Notes: generated by a model from the letters alone, not told the origin. 64,000 nucleotides of DNA from Pararhizobium sp. YC-54 (GCF_025847205.1 NZ_JAOYTH010000007.1:62001-126000); one strand, 5' to 3'. Positions 1 to 9,551 are shown, counted from the stretch's first letter. Program-made: numbers and translations.

Positions 1-1251
1 ATTGTGTTGATCAACGAGCCTTATTGCCGGCTGCTTGAGGGAGAGGCCGAGGATTTTCTCGGCCGGCACATCACGAATGTGGTTGGGCCGCAGACGAAAC
101 TTCATTTTGTAGCACGCGGGATCGGAACCCATGTCGGCTACCCGCTCGAAGTGCGCGGCCACAAATTGGTAACCAAGCAAGTGCCGGTACACAAGGATGG
201 CAGGATCATCGGCGCCGTCGGCCTTGCCCTTTTCTCGGACTATGGTGCGCTCAAGAAAGCCTACAGCCGCATCTCAAAGGCTGAACTCGCCATTCCGCAA
301 CGACCGCGATCCTGGCATTCGAAGTTCCGCCTCGTCGACATCATCGGAACCGGCGATGTCATAGATGCCTATCGCGATAGCCTGAAGCTTGCAGCCGCCT
401 ACGAGCTACCGGTGATGATTTCCGGCGAGACCGGCGCCGGCAAGGAGCTCGCTGCTCACGCGATACACGCACTATCCGACAGGAGCGCCGGGCCCTTCGT
501 CTGGGTCAACTGTGCTTCCATTCCAAGCGAACTCATCGAGGCGGAGCTTTTCGGCTATGAAGGCGGCGCATTTACCGGCGCGCGCAGTCAAGGCAAACCG
601 GGAAAGGTCGAGCTCGCGAGCGGGGGCATCCTCTTCCTGGACGAGATCGGCGACATGCCGCTGGGACTGCAGGGCAGCCTGTTACGCGTCCTGCAGACGA
701 ATGAAATCGTGCGCGTCGGCGGCACCACGCCGATCAACATCGATTTGCGCATTGTCTGCGCCACCAATCGGCGTCTTGGTGATCTCGTTCGCTCGGGACG
801 CTTCCGCGAGGATCTCTATCACCGGCTCAATGTGCTGTCGATCAATGTACCGGCGCTTCGGGAGAGGACGGACATTGTCTTTCTGGCCGACAGGCTGCTT
901 GATCGTGTCAGCAGCCGGCTTGGGAAGGCGCCGCCGTCGCTGACGCGACAGGATCGAAAGGCGCTGTCCGATCACCCATGGCCCGGAAATGTGCGCGAAC
1001 TGGAAAACGCGCTGACGCGAATGATCGTCACCGGCAGGCTTTCCCTTTCGTCACCAGCACCTTCGCTCAGCAGCCTTGACGACGGGGCGGATGCCGACAC
1101 GGACCTGAGGCGCAAATTGAAAAGCCAGGCCAAGGAAGAGGTCCGCGCAGCCCTTGCACAGGCGGGCGGCAGCAAATCGCGTGCAGCCAAGATATTGGGC
1201 GTCAGCCGCGCGCACGTCTATCGGCTCCTCAACGGGTCCGACCAGGTATAA
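1..1251 (+). CDS. Sigma-54-dependent transcriptional activator, 5' partial
   Basis: The frame is open from the first base, so the N-terminus lies outside the window and the GTG at 4 is not evidently the start. Visible order (numbering from that GTG): a PAS-like sensory segment (about 1-90), an AAA+ domain with Walker A GETGAGKE (141-148), the sigma-54 contact loop GAFTGA (188-193) and Walker B ILFLDE (209-214), then a Fis-type helix-turn-helix at the C-terminus (about 385-410). Such proteins remodel sigma-54 RNA polymerase at enhancer-dependent promoters. It ends 24 bases before the convergent tautomerase gene. A role in controlling the hydroxyquinol operon is inferred from position only; I found no convincing -24/-12 promoter. 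Confidence 0.9.
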   Translation: MVLINEPYCRLLEGEAEDFLGRHITNVVGPQTKLHFVARGIGTHVGYPLEVRGHKLVTKQVPVHKDGRIIGAVGLALFSDYGALKKAYSRISKAELAIPQRPRSWHSKFRLVDIIGTGDVIDAYRDSLKLAAAYELPVMISGETGAGKELAAHAIHALSDRSAGPFVWVNCASIPSELIEAELFGYEGGAFTGARSQGKPGKVELASGGILFLDEIGDMPLGLQGSLLRVLQTNEIVRVGGTTPINIDLRIVCATNRRLGDLVRSGRFREDLYHRLNVLSINVPALRERTDIVFLADRLLDRVSSRLGKAPPSLTRQDRKALSDHPWPGNVRELENALTRMIVTGRLSLSSPAPSLSSLDDGADADTDLRRKLKSQAKEEVRAALAQAGGSKSRAAKILGVSRAHVYRLLNGSDQV

Positions 1252-1275
1252 GGCCTCATTTCCGTGACCAGATCA

Positions 1276-1608
1276 TCATTTGAGGGCCAAATAGGACTGG
1301 GGATCGAGAAGTCCGATCCTGACGGCCACCCGGGCCGCGGCCGCTGCCGAAAGAAGCCTTTGAAGGTCTTCACCGACGCCCTTGATTTTCTCCCGCGTCC
1401 GACCGGGTGTCGGTAGGATGGAGATTTCGACATTCACCGGGGGAAGATCGTCCATCGCGTAGACCGTCAGCATCGCAAACTGGAAAGCCTCGGGACCGAC
1501 GCCGAGCGCCTGAGCAAGCAGCGCCCGGACGGACACCAGAGCCGTCGCAAGTGCCTCGTGGGCTTCAGCCGGCAGCGCTTGATCGACATAGATCTTGACG
1601 TTTGGCAT
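1276..1608 (-). CDS. Tautomerase-superfamily protein (CHMI/4-OT-like)
   Basis: A 110-residue protein with proline directly after the initiator Met (MPNVKIYVD), the residue tautomerase-superfamily enzymes use as general base after Met removal. Length and internal pattern resemble 5-carboxymethyl-2-hydroxymuconate isomerase-like trimeric members more than the 60-residue 4-oxalocrotonate tautomerases. It is the last gene of the leftward operon, 3 bases after the dioxygenase stop, so it is probably translationally coupled. The inferred role is isomerising the ring-cleavage product (enol and keto forms of maleylacetate) or a side product; the exact substrate cannot be read from sequence. Confidence 0.75.
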   Translation of the reverse strand: MPNVKIYVDQALPAEAHEALATALVSVRALLAQALGVGPEAFQFAMLTVYAMDDLPPVNVEISILPTPGRTREKIKGVGEDLQRLLSAAAAARVAVRIGLLDPQSYLALK

Positions 1609-1611
1609 GGG

Positions 1612-2457
1612 TCAGCTCCGCTCTCGAGTGAGCACGAAATCAAAGGGCGATCGCCATTTCGCCGGTCCGTCCGTCAATTGCTCGTAGACTGCGACAAGCG
1701 TCTCCTTGACACCGAACACAGCGTCCGACGCGAGGTAAGGATCGTCGCCGACGAAGGTGTGCGTCACCACCTTCTGATACCCTGGCGCGGTGACGATATA
1801 GTGCATATGGGCGGGCCGGTACGGATGGCGGCCGAGATGTTTTAGCATCTGACCGACAGGCCCATCATCCGGGATCGGATAGGAGACCGGCTTGATGCCG
1901 ACAAACTGGTAGGCGCCTTCGGAGCCTGTTACGAACCGCCCGCGGTTGTTCCACTTCGGCTGCTGACCGGGTTGTTGAACATCGTAATAGCCGTCTGCAT
2001 TGTCGGACCAGACATCGATGGATGCACCCGCGATCAAATTGCCCTGAAGATCGATGACCTTGCCTTCAAACAGGCAGCTTTCCCCCTTGCCGTCTAGGCT
2101 GATCGTGTCACCCATTTGGCGATGCGGGGCGCCAGCGACGTAAAACGGTCCAAGAACCGTATTCTCCGTCGCGCCGTGTTCGCGGCGATTGTTGATCGCA
2201 TCGACCAACATGGAGACGCCCAGCGTATCGGACAGCAGGATAAATTCCTGACGTTCGCTTGAGCAGATCTGGCCGGATTTGGTGAGAAATACGATTGCCG
2301 CGTCCCACTCGTCCTGGGTTATGCGGGCTTCTTTTACGAAGGCGTGCAAGTGCTTCACCAGAAGACTCATGATGTCTTTGACGCGCGGGTTCGCGTGCTC
2401 CGTCATCCGTGCGTTCACGGCCGCCACTGATCCTTCTTCCGTAAAATAACCTGTCAT
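1612..2457 (-). CDS. Hydroxyquinol 1,2-dioxygenase (intradiol ring cleavage)
   Basis: A 281-residue intradiol dioxygenase. The N-terminal 100 residues match the helical dimerisation domain of catechol/hydroxyquinol 1,2-dioxygenases, followed by a beta-sandwich with the four non-haem Fe(III) ligands: Tyr158 (NADGYYD), Tyr193 (VSYPIP), His217 and His219 (RPAHMH). Family members cleave benzene-1,2,4-triol to maleylacetate. The adjacent maleylacetate reductase supports hydroxyquinol rather than catechol as substrate. An AGGAGG-like ribosome site precedes the ATG. It lies between maleylacetate reductase and the tautomerase in the leftward operon. Confidence 0.92.
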   Translation of the reverse strand: MTGYFTEEGSVAAVNARMTEHANPRVKDIMSLLVKHLHAFVKEARITQDEWDAAIVFLTKSGQICSSERQEFILLSDTLGVSMLVDAINNRREHGATENTVLGPFYVAGAPHRQMGDTISLDGKGESCLFEGKVIDLQGNLIAGASIDVWSDNADGYYDVQQPGQQPKWNNRGRFVTGSEGAYQFVGIKPVSYPIPDDGPVGQMLKHLGRHPYRPAHMHYIVTAPGYQKVVTHTFVGDDPYLASDAVFGVKETLVAVYEQLTDGPAKWRSPFDFVLTRERS

Positions 2458-2549
2458 TGCCGACCTCCTTTAATCCTTGTTTGGCCTCGGGCATCAAAGC
2501 CCGCGGCGGCGATCGCGCCTCCGCCTGGAGCGAAGCCTGATTTGCCAGT

Positions 2550-3608
2550 TCAGGCGGGTCTCACGCCCTCCAATGCGCCTTGAAGCAGATCCCGGATCGC
2601 GGCGGGCTCCAGCGGGCGTGGGTTCCAGTACGGGTTCGTCGTGGCGATCTGCGTTGCGTGTTCGAGATTACTTTCGGAAACACCGAGATCGCGCAGCCGC
2701 AGGGGCGCCCCCAGACCGGCGGCGAAGTCATAGAGTCCGCTTGCGGCTGTCTTCGCAGCAAATAGCGATGCGACGGGGGCGAGCAGTTCGGGAATCGCCT
2801 TTTCCGTATAGGCCACGGTGTGCGGAAGCAGGATCGCGTGGGTATCGGCATGCGGCAGGTTGAAACTGCCCCCGAGGACATGACAAAGCTTGTGATGCAG
2901 CGCCATTCCGACGGTCCCCAGAACCACCCCGCAAAGCCATGACCCATAGAGCGCGCCGGAACGCGCCTCACGGTCGCCTGGATTTGCGACGATCGCCGGA
3001 AGCGACGATTTCAAAGCCGAGACGCCTTCGAGCGCCATCATCGAGGTGATGGGATTGCGCTCCTGCACGTAAAGTCCTTCGATCGCGTGAGCCATCGCGT
3101 TGAGGCCGCTCGTGATGCTCATCTCAACCGGCAGGCTATAGGTCAGGACAGGGTCGTAGATGACGGTCTCCGGCAGGATTGAGGCGGCGCGGACCGTGGT
3201 CTTGATGCCGTTTTCGGTCTGGCCGAGGATTGGCGTAACCTCGGAGCCGGCATAGGTGGTTGCCACGACCAGTTGCGGAGCATCGTTGCGATAGGCCATT
3301 GCCTTGCCAAGGCCGATTGTCGATCCTCCACCCAGCGCGATGATGCAGTCCGCGCTAAGCGCGTCAAAGAGCAAGAGCGCTTCTTTCGTCACATCGACGG
3401 GCGTATGCATGGTCGCCCCGGCAAAGACGCCGACTGCAAGCGGTGCGATTTGTTGCGCGAGCGCTTCGGCGTCCGTCCTTTGAAAAGGTGTCGAAAGGAT
3501 CAATGCGCGACTGGCACCGAACCGTCGTACTTCGTCTATCACCTTGGAAACGGCACCTTCTCCGAAGACGACGCGGGTGGCATTTGCAACATATTGAAAC
3601 TCGCGCAT
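2550..3608 (-). CDS. Maleylacetate reductase
   Basis: A 352-residue iron-type alcohol dehydrogenase family protein. The start chosen is the ATG at 3608 (MREFQYVANAT) because GGAAGG lies just upstream and family members begin this way; the open frame runs further but with non-protein-like content. The dinucleotide loop ALGGGSTIGLGKA and the downstream His-rich region (MALHHKLCHVLGG) are typical. Maleylacetate reductases use NAD(P)H to turn maleylacetate into 3-oxoadipate, which enters the beta-ketoadipate route. Placement directly upstream of the hydroxyquinol dioxygenase makes the assignment firm. Confidence 0.92.
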   Translation of the reverse strand: MREFQYVANATRVVFGEGAVSKVIDEVRRFGASRALILSTPFQRTDAEALAQQIAPLAVGVFAGATMHTPVDVTKEALLLFDALSADCIIALGGGSTIGLGKAMAYRNDAPQLVVATTYAGSEVTPILGQTENGIKTTVRAASILPETVIYDPVLTYSLPVEMSITSGLNAMAHAIEGLYVQERNPITSMMALEGVSALKSSLPAIVANPGDREARSGALYGSWLCGVVLGTVGMALHHKLCHVLGGSFNLPHADTHAILLPHTVAYTEKAIPELLAPVASLFAAKTAASGLYDFAAGLGAPLRLRDLGVSESNLEHATQIATTNPYWNPRPLEPAAIRDLLQGALEGVRPA

Positions 3609-3732
3609 GTCATTCCTTCCGTTGACCCGGCCCTCGCAGCCAATCGGCCCGGTTGCCTTGCGGATACTCGATGGCCGTTGGCAGCCCCTGTCGCCACGGC
3701 AGCAAAAGCCACCGCGAATTCCGCCGAATGTG

Positions 3733-4617
3733 TCACCCCATGCGTTCGGAAGCATAGCTACCGGGGCTGGCCGGGAAGACAACGGTTCTATTGCCGTTGA
3801 TCAAGGTGCGATGGTGGATATGGGCATGGATGGCGCGGGCCAGCACCTGGCTTTCGACGTCGCGGCCGATCGAGGCATAGTCTTCCGCGCTCTGGGCATG
3901 GGTGATGCGCGCTGTGTCCTGCTCGATGATCGGACCTTCGTCGAGATCCTCGGTGACGTAATGCGCCGTCGCACCAATCAGCTTCACCCCGCGGCCGTAG
4001 GCCTGCTTGTAAGGATTGGCGCCTTTGAAACTCGGCAGGAAAGAATGGTGGATGTTGATGATCTTGCCCGACATCTTCTGGCACATCTCGTCCGACAGGA
4101 TCTGCATATATCGGGCAAGCACGATCAGTTCGGTGCCGGTCTGTTCGGCCACCTCCATAATGCGGGCTTCGGCCTTAACCTTGTTGGCCTTGGTGACCGG
4201 AATATGGTGGAAGGGGATGTCGTGGTTGACCACGACCTTCTGGTAGTCAAGATGGTTGGAGACGACGCCAACGATATCGATCGGCAGCGCCCCGATCTTC
4301 CAGCGGTAGAGCAGGTCGTTGAGACAATGACCGAAGCGCGACACCATGAGCAGCACCTTCATGCGCTTCGCGCTATCGTGAAATTTGTACTGCATCGAAA
4401 AGGGTGCAGCGACGGCGGCAAAGCCGGCGGCTATATCGGCGCCGGACATTCCTTCTTCCGAGATGAACGAGACGCGCATGAAGAACGTACCGGTATCGAG
4501 ATCGTCGAATTGCGACGAGTCGATGATGTTGCAGCCCTTCTCCGCCAGATGCCGCGAAATCGCCGCGACGATGCCGCGCGTCGATGTGCAGGATACCGTA
4601 AGTACATAGCTCGTCAT
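3733..4617 (-). CDS. purU: Formyltetrahydrofolate deformylase
   Basis: A 294-residue protein with an N-terminal ACT domain (about 1-85) and a C-terminal formyl-transferase-like hydrolase domain carrying INIHHSFLPSFKGANPY and the catalytic region GATAHYVTEDLDEGPIIEQD. PurU hydrolyses 10-formyl-THF to formate and THF. In this operon it fits as the exit of the one-carbon branch: methyl groups taken by the LigM-like demethylase end as formyl-THF, and PurU regenerates free THF. It lies between livF (131 bases upstream) and maleylacetate reductase (124 bases downstream). Confidence 0.95.
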   Translation of the reverse strand: MTSYVLTVSCTSTRGIVAAISRHLAEKGCNIIDSSQFDDLDTGTFFMRVSFISEEGMSGADIAAGFAAVAAPFSMQYKFHDSAKRMKVLLMVSRFGHCLNDLLYRWKIGALPIDIVGVVSNHLDYQKVVVNHDIPFHHIPVTKANKVKAEARIMEVAEQTGTELIVLARYMQILSDEMCQKMSGKIINIHHSFLPSFKGANPYKQAYGRGVKLIGATAHYVTEDLDEGPIIEQDTARITHAQSAEDYASIGRDVESQVLARAIHAHIHHRTLINGNRTVVFPASPGSYASERMG

Positions 4618-4724
4618 GTCTCACCAATTCAGATCAAGGTTTCGCTTTGCGCGAAAGCCAGCAAAGGAATGCTTAGTGTTGCCGCTGGACGACGGCCGGT
4701 AACGTCCCGTCGGTGCCGGCGTGT

Positions 4725-4742
4725 CCGGCATGACCGGCATGA
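4725..4742. repeat. Two tandem copies of CCGGCATGA
   Basis: The nonamer CCGGCATGA occurs twice back to back and is followed by another CCGG, in the gap between livF and purU. Function unknown; it may only be local slippage in a short intra-operon spacer. Confidence 0.5.
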
Positions 4743-4748
4743 CCGGGC

Positions 4749-5462
4749 TTAAGACGCTGCGACGGCTGGCAGTCCGAGATGCCGCTCAAGCAGGGGCATC
4801 TCGGCACCAAGCGTGGCGGATGGTTCATCAAGGACGATCTTTCCCTGGTCGAGAACGATGACGCGTTCGGCGAAGCCGAGCGCCAGGGGAATATGCTGTT
4901 CGACCAGAACGATCGTCTGGCCCCGCGCGGAAAGTTCCTTGAAGACGCCCATCAGCATTTCGCAGATGACCGGAGCCAGCCCCTCGAGGGGCTCGTCGAG
5001 CAGAATTATCTCCGGCCTTGCAAGCAGGGCGCGCGCGATCGACAGCATCTGCTGCTCGCCACCCGACAGTTGTCGACCGCCGTTGTGCCGACGCTCGTGC
5101 AGTCTCGGAAACAGATCATAGGCGTCCTTGAGCGTCCCGCCGTTCCGCAGCCCGGCAATCAGGTTCTCCTCGACGGACAGCGACGGGAAGATATCGCGTG
5201 TCTGCGGAACGATGCCAATGCCAAGTCCGGCCCTTTCATGGGCTGGGAGACCGTTTAGCGACCCTCCCTTGAAATATACCGCTCCGGCATGCTGGCGTGT
5301 CTGGCCCATGACCGTCGCAAGTGTGGTCGTCTTTCCAACACCGTTCCGCCCGATGATCGCCACGCACTCCCCCTGAGACACACGAAACGACATGTCCCGG
5401 ATGATATGGGTCTCCCCATAACCGGCGACCACGCCCTTCAATTCCAGAAAAGCGTCACGCAT
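4749..5462 (-). CDS. livF: LIV-type ABC transporter ATP-binding protein
   Basis: A 237-residue ATPase with Walker A GRNGVGKT, signature LSGGEQQ and Walker B ILLDEP, of the LivF type. The start is the ATG at 5462 (MRDAFLELKG), preceded by GGAGG and overlapping the livG stop by 8 bases; the longer open frame is not needed. LivF and LivG form the nucleotide-binding pair of branched-chain amino acid type importers, a family often recruited for aromatic acid uptake. Fifth gene of the leftward operon; its cargo is inferred to be the aromatic substrate degraded by the neighbouring enzymes. Confidence 0.92.
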   Translation of the reverse strand: MRDAFLELKGVVAGYGETHIIRDMSFRVSQGECVAIIGRNGVGKTTTLATVMGQTRQHAGAVYFKGGSLNGLPAHERAGLGIGIVPQTRDIFPSLSVEENLIAGLRNGGTLKDAYDLFPRLHERRHNGGRQLSGGEQQMLSIARALLARPEIILLDEPLEGLAPVICEMLMGVFKELSARGQTIVLVEQHIPLALGFAERVIVLDQGKIVLDEPSATLGAEMPLLERHLGLPAVAAS

Positions 5463-6204
5463 GCACACCTCCGAGATATAGCTCCTGGACACGGGGATCC
5501 GCGGTGACTTCATCGGGTCTGCCCTCCATCAAAACCGCGCCGTTCACCAACACGATTATCCGATCTGCAACGTCGAAAACCAGTTGCATGTCGTGCTCGA
5601 TGATCAGCACCGAGAGGTCTGCTGGAAGACGTTTGATGGCCTCGACGACCAGGTGACTTTCTGTCGATGGCACACCGGCGGCCGGTTCATCGAGGATGAG
5701 GATCTTCGGCTTCAGGGCCAAGGTCAGCGCCAGCTCGACAAGCCGCTGTTGGCCATAGGCCAAACTGCGGACCCGGCGATCTGCCAAGGGCGCCAGCTTG
5801 AAATCCGTCAACAGCTGGAGGATTTCCGCTTCGATTTCTTGGTTTTTGTCTGCCCTGCAAAAGATCCTTGACGTCAGGCCCGTCCGCTCAAGCATGGGCA
5901 AACGTAAATTTTCCCGGACCGTAAGGTCCTTGAAGAGGTTGGTGATCTGGAACGTCTTGGCAATGCCCACCCGGACACGCGCAGCCTCCGAAAGGCCGGC
6001 TATGTCTTGACCATCCAGCAAGATCGTTCCCGAACTCGGCTGCAGGACCCCGGTTATCAGGTTTGCAAAGGTTGTCTTGCCAGCGCCATTGGGGCCAATG
6101 AGGGCGGTCCGCGAACCAGGTGGCAACGTGACCGTTACGTCGCGGGCAACCTGCAGCCCGCCGAAACTTGTGCACAAACCATTGATTGCCAATCCTTGTG
6201 CCAT
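5455..6204 (-). CDS. livG: LIV-type ABC transporter ATP-binding protein
   Basis: A 249-residue ATPase with Walker A GPNGAGKT, Walker B ILILDEP and the H-loop IIEHDM. It is LivG-like, with the short extra C-terminal segment ending in a YLGG motif. The start codon overlaps the livM stop at 6204 by one base and the end overlaps livF, so the set is translationally coupled. It acts with LivF under the LivH/LivM membrane pair. Confidence 0.92.
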   Translation of the reverse strand: MAQGLAINGLCTSFGGLQVARDVTVTLPPGSRTALIGPNGAGKTTFANLITGVLQPSSGTILLDGQDIAGLSEAARVRVGIAKTFQITNLFKDLTVRENLRLPMLERTGLTSRIFCRADKNQEIEAEILQLLTDFKLAPLADRRVRSLAYGQQRLVELALTLALKPKILILDEPAAGVPSTESHLVVEAIKRLPADLSVLIIEHDMQLVFDVADRIIVLVNGAVLMEGRPDEVTADPRVQELYLGGVHA

Positions 6205-7190
6205 CAGGTCCTCCTGAAGGTGCGGATAAGACGATCAGGCAGCGAAATCAGCCCCTGCGGCAAGGCGAACACCACCACCAACAGCATCGCGCCGATGACG
6301 AACAGCCAGTTGAACGGATCGATCGCGGCTGCGACGTGGTGGACGACCATGAAGATCAAGGTACCGATGATCGCGCCGTAAAGACGCCCGGCGCCGCCGA
6401 GGATCAACATCACCATGACATCGGCGGAAAGCGAGAAATTGAAAACCTCGATACCGACAAGCCCGGTGACCTGCGCGGCGAGCGCACCGGCTATTCCCGC
6501 GATCGCGCCGGCCAGGACATAGATTGTCACTTTCCGCCGATAGACAGGCGTGCCTATTGCACGCATCCGGCTCGGGCTTCCCTTTATCCCCTTGAGCGCG
6601 AGGCCGAACGGGGAGCCGACGACGAGCTGGCAAAACACCAAGACGGCAACCAGCACGCAGACGCTGTAGATGAAAGCGACCTGTCCGACGAAATCGAATT
6701 CGAACCACCCGAAGATCGGAGAAACCGAAACCCCGGGCAGACCGTCGGCGCCGCCGGTCAGCCATCGCGCCTTCGAAGCGGCTTCCTGAAGAACCATCGT
6801 CACGGCGATGGAGATCATTAGCAGGGTCATGCCGTGGGCGCGCATCAAAACGAGCCCGGACAGCCAGGCAATCAGCGCGCCACCCAAAGCGCCGAACACC
6901 AGCCCAAGCAGCGGGTCGGGAGAGATGTGCAAGGCGACGAGCCCGGCGGCATAGGCGCCACAGCCATACATTGCCGCATGCCCCAAAGTCGCAATACCCG
7001 CATACCCTAGGATGAGGTCAAACGAGAGGACGAACACCATCATGATCACGATCCGGGTCAAGAAGGCGAGATCGTAGGGAAACAGGAAGAATGCAGCACC
7101 TGCCCCAAGCGCCACGACGGCCACCGGCCAAATCGAGCCGAGGGAAAGTGCGGCGGTTCGAACGGACGGTCGGGTTGCAAGCTCACTCAT
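6204..7190 (-). CDS. livM: LIV-type ABC transporter permease
   Basis: A 328-residue polytopic membrane protein, starting at the ATG at 7190 (MSELATRPS), which overlaps the livH stop in the form ATGA. LivM hallmarks include LGYAGIATLGHAAMYGCGAYAAG and the cytoplasmic loop ALKGIKGSPSRMRAIG that contacts the ATPases. The N-terminal tail precedes about nine hydrophobic segments. It pairs with LivH to form the inner-membrane channel. Confidence 0.92.
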   Translation of the reverse strand: MSELATRPSVRTAALSLGSIWPVAVVALGAGAAFFLFPYDLAFLTRIVIMMVFVLSFDLILGYAGIATLGHAAMYGCGAYAAGLVALHISPDPLLGLVFGALGGALIAWLSGLVLMRAHGMTLLMISIAVTMVLQEAASKARWLTGGADGLPGVSVSPIFGWFEFDFVGQVAFIYSVCVLVAVLVFCQLVVGSPFGLALKGIKGSPSRMRAIGTPVYRRKVTIYVLAGAIAGIAGALAAQVTGLVGIEVFNFSLSADVMVMLILGGAGRLYGAIIGTLIFMVVHHVAAAIDPFNWLFVIGAMLLVVVFALPQGLISLPDRLIRTFRRT

Positions 7191-8050
7191 TGGGCTCTCC
7201 CCATCAAGCCGTTCGGTCGCAGCGCAAGAACCATGATAATGGCGAGGAAGAAGAAGATGGTACCGACATCCGGCAGCATGTAGCGGCCGAACGTATCGAG
7301 GATTCCAAGCCCAAGGGCCGCGCAAAAGGATCCGAGCACGCTTCCAAGACCGCCCACGGCCACGACGATGAGAAAAAGGACCATGTATCGTAGCGGATAA
7401 TAAGCCTCAACCGGCAACAGTTCCGCCCCGAGGATACCGCCGAGCGCTGCAAGCCCGGCGCCAAGACAGAAGGCGACGAGATAGATCCGGGCGGTGTTGA
7501 TGCCAAGCGATGCGGCAGCGTTCTTGTTGTCGACGGCGGCGCGCAGGTAGATGCCAAATCGTGTCTTCTCGATCAGCAGCCAAAGCCCTGCCAGGACGAG
7601 TATGCCGGCCGCAATCACCACGAGACGATGAAACGGCAGAGTTCTAAAGCCGAGGTCGACCGGTGCTGCGAAGAGCTGTGGGCTGCGAATGGGAAGGATC
7701 GTCGAGCCGAGGAAGAGGTTGACGGTGGCGATCATCAAGAAAACGATACCGACAGTTGCAAGCACCTGCCCCAGCTCATCAAAGCCGTAGATGTGGCGAT
7801 AAAGCAGGCGCTCCATCGGCGCCGCGGCCGCAACGACCAGCATCACGGCAAGGACGGACGCCGGTATGAATGACAGGCCGAAGAACATCGTCAGCACATG
7901 CGCGATTGCACCGCCGATCAGCGCAAAACCGCCATGCGCGAGATTGATGACGCGCATCAAGCCCATCGTGATGGAAAGACCGACGGAAATCATGAAGAGG
8001 ATCATTCCGTAGGCCACACCATCGACAAGGATGCTTAAGAGGACCGACAT
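7187..8050 (-). CDS. livH: LIV-type ABC transporter permease
   Basis: A 287-residue polytopic membrane protein starting MSVLLSILVDGVAYGM, typical of LivH. The ATG at 8050 is preferred; a TTG at 8068 would add six residues and is less likely. The segment GLMRVINLAHGGFALIGG is the family hallmark. It follows the binding-protein gene by 67 bases and overlaps livM by four. Confidence 0.92.
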   Translation of the reverse strand: MSVLLSILVDGVAYGMILFMISVGLSITMGLMRVINLAHGGFALIGGAIAHVLTMFFGLSFIPASVLAVMLVVAAAAPMERLLYRHIYGFDELGQVLATVGIVFLMIATVNLFLGSTILPIRSPQLFAAPVDLGFRTLPFHRLVVIAAGILVLAGLWLLIEKTRFGIYLRAAVDNKNAAASLGINTARIYLVAFCLGAGLAALGGILGAELLPVEAYYPLRYMVLFLIVVAVGGLGSVLGSFCAALGLGILDTFGRYMLPDVGTIFFFLAIIMVLALRPNGLMGRAQ

Positions 8051-8117
8051 TGGCGAGGCCTTTGACAAAACAGGAACAGTTTATGGCGTGGTGGCATCGC
8101 CGCCACGCCATCTCGCA

Positions 8118-9287
8118 TCATTGCTCGTAACCGAGATCCGGCACGTTCGGGATCGTTGCGAATTCGCGGTTGACTAGGTGACCGTCCACGCCGCGTTCGA
8201 CACGCCGGATGTAAACGTTCTGCACCACGTGACGTGAAACCGGATCGATCTTGACGGGACCTCTCGGGCTTTCCCATGCCAGGCCTTTCGCAGCTTCGAG
8301 CGCCTTTGCCCCGTCCGACCCAGCGGCCTCGATCATTTTATAGATCAGATGAACGCCATCATAGGCGCCGACGGAGGCCATGTTGGCGCGCGAACCGGGA
8401 TGGAGCTCGTTCAGTTTTGCGACAAAGCTCTGGTTGAGGGGAGAGTCGTGGGCGTCGGAGTAATGATAGGATGTCACCAGCCCGATTGCCTGATCGCCCA
8501 GGGCATCAATGGTCGTTTCATCGGTTTCCCCTGTCCCGTAGAAGGCGATCCCGGCATCCTTCAGGCCATTTTCATTATAGGCCTTGGTGAATGCGAAGGT
8601 CGCAGGCCCCGCCGGCAGAAACGTGAAGACCGCATCGGCGCCCGAATTCTTGATGCGTTGCATGAAGGGCGCAAAGTCGGTCGTCTGCAGTGGCATCCTG
8701 ATGTGCTCGACGATCGCACCACCGTTCTTCTCGAACGCCTTCGAAAAGGCAGTTTCTGCATCAATGCCTGGATTATAGTCCGAGACAGCGGTGACGACCT
8801 TTTTCGCACCGTTCTTGGCCGCCCATTCGCCTGCCGGCTGCGAAATCTGCCACAGGGTGAAGCTCGTCCGGAGGAAATAGTCCGACTGCTTGTTTATAGA
8901 CGATGTTCCCGCATTGAAGATGACCGCGGGCACCTTGGCCTGCTTGATCAGCGGTGCGACCGCGATCGTATTTGGCGTGAAGTCGAAGCCCGCGAGATAT
9001 TTGACGCCGTCGCGAACCAGAAGCTCCTGGGCCGCGGCCTTGCTGGCGTCGGCGTTCGGACCGCCGACATCCTTGTAGATGAACTCGACCTTATGGCCCG
9101 CAATCTCATCCCCGTGTTCGGCCAAGTAGACATCGATGGCCTCGCGGAATTGCTTTCCCCAGATGGCGTTGGGACCGGAAAACGTCGCTATGACGCCGAC
9201 CTTTATGGTGTCGGCGGCCGCGGCATCGCTCCAGACGCCGGTTGCGGCGGCCAGCGCCGCACAGAGCGTCCATTTTATCAGTTTCAT
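8118..9287 (-). CDS. LIV-type periplasmic substrate-binding protein
   Basis: A 389-residue type I periplasmic binding protein. The ATG at 9287 is chosen because GGGGAGGAG lies just upstream and it opens a clear Sec signal peptide (MKLIKWTLCAALAAATGVWS, cleavage near AAA-DTIKVG). The mature protein begins IKVGVIATFSGPNAIWGKQ, standard for LivK-like proteins. First gene of the leftward operon, with the 9513-9531 palindrome upstream. The ligand is unknown; the operon suggests an aromatic acid. Confidence 0.9.
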   Translation of the reverse strand: MKLIKWTLCAALAAATGVWSDAAAADTIKVGVIATFSGPNAIWGKQFREAIDVYLAEHGDEIAGHKVEFIYKDVGGPNADASKAAAQELLVRDGVKYLAGFDFTPNTIAVAPLIKQAKVPAVIFNAGTSSINKQSDYFLRTSFTLWQISQPAGEWAAKNGAKKVVTAVSDYNPGIDAETAFSKAFEKNGGAIVEHIRMPLQTTDFAPFMQRIKNSGADAVFTFLPAGPATFAFTKAYNENGLKDAGIAFYGTGETDETTIDALGDQAIGLVTSYHYSDAHDSPLNQSFVAKLNELHPGSRANMASVGAYDGVHLIYKMIEAAGSDGAKALEAAKGLAWESPRGPVKIDPVSRHVVQNVYIRRVERGVDGHLVNREFATIPNVPDLGYEQ

Positions 9288-9512
9288 TGTTGCTCCTCCC
9301 CGCCGGCGAAGCGGCCGGCACGCAACTTGGCGCGCGCTGCACCAAGAATCTCCTCCAACAAAAGTTAGTGCGGACTCCGTACTATTTGTCAATGACCGCC
9401 TCATTACGAGGCACGGGTTCAAAAGTTGCGCTGTCGAATCGGAACTACTGCGCCTACAACAGTCCGCCCCCCGATCAACAGTGCCGGCAACCTCCCATAC
9501 CCCCTCGAATTA

Positions 9513-9531
9513 TGGTCCATTTACCTGACCA
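9513..9531. promoter_or_regulatory. 19-bp imperfect palindrome, copy 1 (upstream of LIV/hydroxyquinol operon)
   Basis: TGGTCCATTTACCTGACCA has outer arms TGGTC and GACCA separated by nine bases. It sits upstream of the leftward operon led by the binding-protein gene. Related copies at 12138-12156 and 12750-12768 each match it at 14 of 19 positions. The arrangement fits an operator for the local MarR regulator; this is inference from repetition and placement. Confidence 0.6.
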
Positions 9532-9551
9532 CTTTCCGGAGGATCGTGGCC

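Noticed and set aside
9288..9360. Sigma-54 promoter for the leftward aromatic operon
   Set aside because: A GG-N10-GC spacing exists on the minus strand, but the flanking bases do not fit TGGCAC-N5-TTGC well enough, so the activator at 1-1251 cannot be tied to it.
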